Of a stretch of 54,433 nt of DNA, positions 50,924 through 54,433 are shown in pieces (positions within the stretch are counted from its first letter, which is position 1; each line of letters starts with the position of its first letter). The notes beneath the pieces are model-generated. The model saw only the letters and a program-made list of their open reading frames with translations. It did no database searches and was not told the origin of the DNA. Source of the DNA: Actinomycetes bacterium. GTDB taxonomy: Bacteria; Actinomycetota; Actinomycetes; Actinomycetales; Microbacteriaceae. The stretch covers positions 1-54,433 of the forward strand of contig JAEXHA010000023.1 in NCBI GenBank assembly GCA_023450335.1, read 5' to 3'. Made by a program: the position numbers and the translations under genes.

Positions 50924-52390
50924 ATGCCGTTCCCCGCGCTGACGCTCTCCTCCGCTCCCCTGACCGACGCCGACGCCGACGCGCTGGTGCTCGCACTGGC
51001 ACCCCTCGACGAGGACGCCGAGAATCTGTCCGACTGGCCGGGACTGGCGGCATCATTGCGTGCCGTCGGTTTCACCGGGGCCGCCGGCAGCACCGTCCGC
51101 GCTTACGCGCCCGACGCCACCGACAAGCCCCTCATCGTCGTCGGCACCGGCGCCGCCCCCGATGCGGCGGCGGTCCGCGACGCCGTCGGCGCCGCGGTGC
51201 GCACCACCACGGGCTTCGAGACCCTGGCCATCGCCGCCCCTGCCGCCGGGCCGGAGCTGTGGCGGGCGGCCGCCGAGGGAGCGGTGCTGGGCGGCTACCG
51301 GTTCGACGGGTACAAGAAGGATGCCGGTGCGCAGCGCGCCGTCCGCGTCGTCTTGCACACCAACGCCCAACCCTCCGCCGGCGACATCGCCGCGGTGACG
51401 GCGATCGGCGAGGCCGTCGCGTTGGTCAAGGACCTCGTGCACACGCCCGCCGAATGGCTGGGCCCGGCGGACTTCGCCCAGCAGGCTGTCGACGCGGTGG
51501 CGTCGCTTCCGGTGGAGGTGGACGTCCTCGATGAGGTCGCCCTGGCCGAGCAGGGCTTCGGCGGCATCCTCGGTGTCGGCCAGGGGTCCGATCGGCCGCC
51601 GCGGCTGATCCGCCTGGACTACTCGCCGGCCGGTGCGGGGCGCCACGTCGCGCTGGTGGGCAAGGGCATCACCTTCGACACCGGAGGGCTCTCGCTCAAA
51701 CCCGCGGCGTCGATGGTCGGCATGAAGTACGACATGGCCGGTGCTGCGACCGTCCTGGCCGTCGTCCGCGCGGCCGCTGCCATGCAGCTGCCGGTGCGCG
51801 TGACCGGGTGGCTGTGTGTGGCCGACAACATGCCGTCCGGCCGCGCGACCCGACCGGGCGACGTGCTGCGCACCTTCGACGGCACCACCGTCGAGGTGCT
51901 CAACACCGACGCGGAGGGACGGCTCGTGCTCGCCGACGGTCTCGCTGCGGCCAGCCGCACGCGCCCCGACGTGCTCGTCGACGTCGCGACGCTCACCGGC
52001 GCCATCATCGTGGCTCTGGGCAACCGCCACACCGGCGTCATGGGCGATGACCGGGCGGTCGCCGACTACCTCGCGGCCGCGGACCGGACCGGTGAGCTCG
52101 CCTGGCAGCTGCCGCTGCCGGCACACATGGCCGAAGAGCTCGACTCCCCCATCGCCGACCTGCAGAACGCGAAGATCGGCGACCCCGCGGGCGGATCGCT
52201 GTTCGCCGGCCTGTTCCTGCAGCGCTTCGTCGGAACCGTGGGCGACGATGATCCGGCTCTGATCCCCTGGATCCACCTCGACATCGCCGGCTCCGGAATG
52301 CTCAAGGGCGCAGGGTACGGCGCGACCGACAAGGGACCGACCGCCGCCACGGTCCGGTCGCTCATCGAGTTCGTGGGAGGCGCGGCATGA
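50924..52390 (+). CDS. pepA: Leucyl aminopeptidase PepA (M17)
   Basis: A 488-residue cytosolic di-zinc aminopeptidase. The catalytic domain has VGKGITFDTGGLSLKP (metal-binding Lys and Asp), MKYDMAGAATVLA, the signature NTDAEGRLVLADGLAAA with further metal ligands, and DVATLTGA. The stop overlaps the lpd start by 4 nt (ATGA), so the genes are translationally coupled. Confidence 0.95.
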   Translation: MPFPALTLSSAPLTDADADALVLALAPLDEDAENLSDWPGLAASLRAVGFTGAAGSTVRAYAPDATDKPLIVVGTGAAPDAAAVRDAVGAAVRTTTGFETLAIAAPAAGPELWRAAAEGAVLGGYRFDGYKKDAGAQRAVRVVLHTNAQPSAGDIAAVTAIGEAVALVKDLVHTPAEWLGPADFAQQAVDAVASLPVEVDVLDEVALAEQGFGGILGVGQGSDRPPRLIRLDYSPAGAGRHVALVGKGITFDTGGLSLKPAASMVGMKYDMAGAATVLAVVRAAAAMQLPVRVTGWLCVADNMPSGRATRPGDVLRTFDGTTVEVLNTDAEGRLVLADGLAAASRTRPDVLVDVATLTGAIIVALGNRHTGVMGDDRAVADYLAAADRTGELAWQLPLPAHMAEELDSPIADLQNAKIGDPAGGSLFAGLFLQRFVGTVGDDDPALIPWIHLDIAGSGMLKGAGYGATDKGPTAATVRSLIEFVGGAA

Positions 52391-53757
52391 ATGAGCACAG
52401 CGCGGATGTCGTCATTCTGGGCGGCGGCAGCGGCGGGTACGCGGCGGCCCTGCGGGCCGCCGAGCTGGGCAAGAGCGTCATCCTCGTCGAGAAGGACAAG
52501 CTCGGTGGCACGTGTCTGCATCGCGGATGCATCCCCACGAAGGCTCTCCTGCATGCCGCGGAGGTCGCCGACCACGTGCGCACGGCCGCTGACGTGGGCG
52601 TGACGGCGACCCTGACGGGCATCGACGCCGCACGAGTGGCCGCGTACCGCGAGGGCATCGTCGCCAAGAAGCACAAGGGTCTCGAGGGGCTCATCAAGGC
52701 ACGAGGCATCGAGGTGGTCGCCGGTGAGGGGCGGCTCACCACCGACCGTGCCGTCGCCGTCGGCGATGATCTGTACCGCGGCACCGACGTCATCCTCGCC
52801 ACGGGTTCGTACAGTCGGAGCCTGCCGGGGCTGGAGATCGGCGGGCGCGTGCTCACCAGCGACGGTGCCCTGGGTCTGGGCGAGATCCCCGCGAGCGTCG
52901 TCATTCTCGGCGGCGGGGTCATCGGCGTCGAGTTCGCGAGCGTCTGGCGGTCGTTCGGTGCCGAGGTGACCGTCGTCGAGGCGCTGGACCATCTCCTGCC
53001 CGGTGAGGACGTCGCTTCCAGCAAGGCCCTCGAGCGTGCCTTCCGCCGGCGGGGCATCACGGCGCGGCTGGGCACGCGGTTCGCCGGCGTCACCCAGACC
53101 GATGCCGGGGTCTCGGTCGCCCTCGAAGACGACACGACGGTGGAGGCGGACTACCTGCTCGTCGCGGTGGGCCGCGGACCGGCATCCACGGGGCTCGGCT
53201 TCGAAGAAGCCGGGGTGGCGCTGGAGCGAGGTTTCGTGACTGTGGACGACCGGCTCAGTACGACGGTGGATCGGGTCTGGGCAGTCGGGGATCTCGTCGC
53301 GGGGCCGCAGCTGGCCCATCGCGGCTTCGCACAGGGCATCTTCGTGGCCGAGCAGATCGCGGGCCTGTCGCCGGTGCCGGTGCCCGACAGCACGATCCCC
53401 CGCGTCACCTATTCCCACCCGGAAGTCGCTTCGGTCGGGCTCACCGAGGTGCAGGCCCGTGAGGCGTACGGCGACGCCGTGATCGCCTACGAGTACAACC
53501 TCGCCGGCAACGGCAAGAGTGAGATCATCGGCACCGGGGGCATCGTGAAGGTCGTGCGCCGACAGGACGGTCCGGTCATCGGCGTCCATCTGGTGGGCGA
53601 CCGCGTGGGCGAGCTCATCCCCGAAGGGCAGCTCGCGGTGGGCTGGGAAGCCCACCCCGAAGACATCGCGCCGTTCATCCACGCTCATCCCACGCAGAGC
53701 GAAGCGCTGGGAGAGGCATTCCTCGCTCTGGCGGGAAAGCCGCTGCATGCACTCTGA
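52387..53757 (+). CDS. lpdA: Dihydrolipoyl dehydrogenase LpdA
   Basis: A 456-residue flavoprotein, E3 of 2-oxo acid dehydrogenase complexes, reoxidising dihydrolipoyl groups with NAD. FAD-binding VVILGGGSGGYAAALRAAELG, redox disulphide Cys43-Cys48 (GGTCLHRGCIP), NAD-binding VVILGGGVIGVEFASVW, and the active His-Glu pair in IHAHPTQSEALGE. Followed by sucB, its complex partner, after 58 nt. Confidence 0.97.
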   Translation: MNEHSADVVILGGGSGGYAAALRAAELGKSVILVEKDKLGGTCLHRGCIPTKALLHAAEVADHVRTAADVGVTATLTGIDAARVAAYREGIVAKKHKGLEGLIKARGIEVVAGEGRLTTDRAVAVGDDLYRGTDVILATGSYSRSLPGLEIGGRVLTSDGALGLGEIPASVVILGGGVIGVEFASVWRSFGAEVTVVEALDHLLPGEDVASSKALERAFRRRGITARLGTRFAGVTQTDAGVSVALEDDTTVEADYLLVAVGRGPASTGLGFEEAGVALERGFVTVDDRLSTTVDRVWAVGDLVAGPQLAHRGFAQGIFVAEQIAGLSPVPVPDSTIPRVTYSHPEVASVGLTEVQAREAYGDAVIAYEYNLAGNGKSEIIGTGGIVKVVRRQDGPVIGVHLVGDRVGELIPEGQLAVGWEAHPEDIAPFIHAHPTQSEALGEAFLALAGKPLHAL

Positions 53758-53773
53758 CCCGCCGCTGCGGGTC
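53756..53773 (+). terminator. Short hairpin overlapping the lpdA stop codon
   Basis: GACCCGC and GCGGGTC (7 bp) with loop CGCT, starting inside the lpdA stop codon. It may reduce read-through into sucB. TAAGCT (53776-53781) just after it is a possible -10 box for sucB. Confidence 0.5.
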
Positions 53774-53815
53774 ACTAAGCTAGAGAAGACATCGACATCT
53801 GAAGGAGACACACCC

Positions 53816-54433
53816 ATGAGCACATCCGTGGTCCTCCCCGCGCTCGGCGAGAGCGTGACTGAGGGTACGGTCACCCGCTGGCTCAAGCAGGTCGGTGACA
53901 CCGTCCAGGCCGACGAGGGACTGCTGGAGATCTCCACCGACAAGGTGGACACCGAGATCCCTTCGCCGGTGAGCGGGGTGCTCGAGGCGATCCTGGTGCA
54001 GGAGGACGAGACCGTCGAGGTCGGCGCCATCCTGGCTGAGATCGGCGACGGGTCCGGTGCCGGTTCTTCGGACGCTCCTGCCGCCGAGCAGGCCGCTCCT
54101 GCCGAACAGGCCGCTCCTGCCGAACAGGCCGCTCCTGCCGAGCAGGCCGCTCCTGCCGCCGAGCAGGCCGCTCCCGACGAGCAGGCCGCTGCGGCACCTG
54201 CCGCATCCGGCGATGCGAAGGACGTCGTTCTCCCCGAGCTGGGCGAGAGTGTCACCGAGGGCACCGTCACTCGCTGGCTCAAGCAGGTCGGCGACGCAGT
54301 CGAGACCGATGAGCCGCTCCTGGAGATCTCCACCGACAAGGTCGACACCGAGATCCCCTCGCCCTTCTCGGGCACGCTGCAGGAGATCGTGGTCTCCGAG
54401 GACGAGACCGTCGAGGTCGGTGCTGTGCTGGCG
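53816..54433 (+). CDS. sucB: 2-oxoglutarate dehydrogenase E2, dihydrolipoamide succinyltransferase (N-terminal part)
   Basis: The visible 206 residues hold two lipoyl domains, each with the lipoylated lysine in EISTDKVDTEIPSP (Lys43 and Lys175). They are joined by an Ala/Glu/Gln/Pro linker of AEQAAP repeats (about 88-123). Two lipoyl domains fit the actinobacterial SucB-type E2. The catalytic domain lies beyond the window, so an acetyltransferase or branched-chain E2 cannot be excluded. AAGGAGA lies before ATG 53816. Confidence 0.9.
   Translation, partial: MSTSVVLPALGESVTEGTVTRWLKQVGDTVQADEGLLEISTDKVDTEIPSPVSGVLEAILVQEDETVEVGAILAEIGDGSGAGSSDAPAAEQAAPAEQAAPAEQAAPAEQAAPAAEQAAPDEQAAAAPAASGDAKDVVLPELGESVTEGTVTRWLKQVGDAVETDEPLLEISTDKVDTEIPSPFSGTLQEIVVSEDETVEVGAVLA
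54083..54190 (+). repeat. 18-bp tandem repeat encoding the E2 linker
   Basis: Unit GCCGAGCAGGCCGCTCCT. Four near-identical copies (54083-54154), a 3-bp insert, a fifth copy (54158-54175) and a partial sixth copy. Copies differ only by single synonymous or conservative changes, so copy number may vary between strains. Confidence 0.9.

Overview
The window is a chromosomal segment of a high-GC Gram-positive actinobacterium. It is most likely a member of the Microbacteriaceae and probably Microbacterium-like, but the genus is inferred. Support comes from a set of genes restricted to or typical of Actinobacteria (DUF3000, DUF3093, DUF3159, DUF3710, DUF4193, DUF7455, SepH, PAC2), an Ala/Lys-rich N-terminal extension on the primary sigma factor, strong G/C third positions, and many genes that start 6-7 nt after a TANNNT -10 box, which is the leaderless-mRNA layout common in this phylum. 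No phage, insertion sequence, integrase or CRISPR array is visible. The gene content is core or near-core.

Layout. 1-6975: ruvA (cut by the window edge), ruvC and yebC on the minus strand, then a vitamin B6 block: a PLP-dependent decarboxylase, pdxT-pdxS (minus), and divergent pdxR-pdxY (plus). 7169-10363: the ectABCD operon for ectoine and hydroxyectoine. 10452-13867: HIT hydrolase, thrS, an ACT-domain protein and a 56-residue membrane protein, all minus. A Thr-rich 23-codon leaderless ORF precedes thrS. 13967-14487: four tRNAs (Val-GAC, Cys, Gly minus; Val-CAC plus). 14489-18775: an orphan PemK/MazF-like protein, amtB with a GlnR-like box, zapE and an alpha/beta hydrolase (minus). 18801-25430 (plus): DUF3000, RNase D, a thiolase/FadB-type beta-oxidation pair, a TetR regulator and a membrane protein. 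25443-34943 (minus): pepN, dxs, acn, DUF3159, DUF3710, dut. 34956-38133: DUF3093, DUF4193, sepH, a phosphodiesterase. 38199-45101: parC and parE flanking a divergent two-component system with a 15-codon ORF between its genes. 45304-49670: DUF7455, then an operon (minus) sigA, CofE-like ligase, two paralogous ATP-grasp proteins. 49905-54433: PAC2 protein, pepA, lpd and the start of sucB.

How the genes connect. The B6 block makes and salvages PLP, the cofactor of the neighbouring decarboxylase, of PdxR and of EctB, so cofactor supply and ectoine synthesis sit side by side. In Mycobacterium tuberculosis (from memory) the order is thrS-HIT-pgsA-...-pimA-...-pdxS-...-pdxT-yebC-...-ruvCAB. Here the pgsA/pimA stretch is absent and pdxR-pdxY-ectABCD lies in its place. 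The 18.8-50 kb part likewise keeps the actinobacterial order DUF3000-RNase D-dxs-...-dut-DUF3093-DUF4193-...-sigA with additions.

The most interesting signals are: (1) a leaderless Thr-rich leader ORF upstream of thrS, suggesting an attenuation-type control; (2) translational coupling of the primary sigma factor gene to a CofE-like ligase plus two ATP-grasp enzymes, an uncharacterised peptide- or polymer-ligation module; (3) a 15-residue peptide ORF with a strong ribosome binding site between a response regulator and its kinase, with a 15-bp element repeated on both sides of the kinase gene; and (4) several perfect palindromes in promoter positions (pdxS/pdxR, tetR, acn, fadA).
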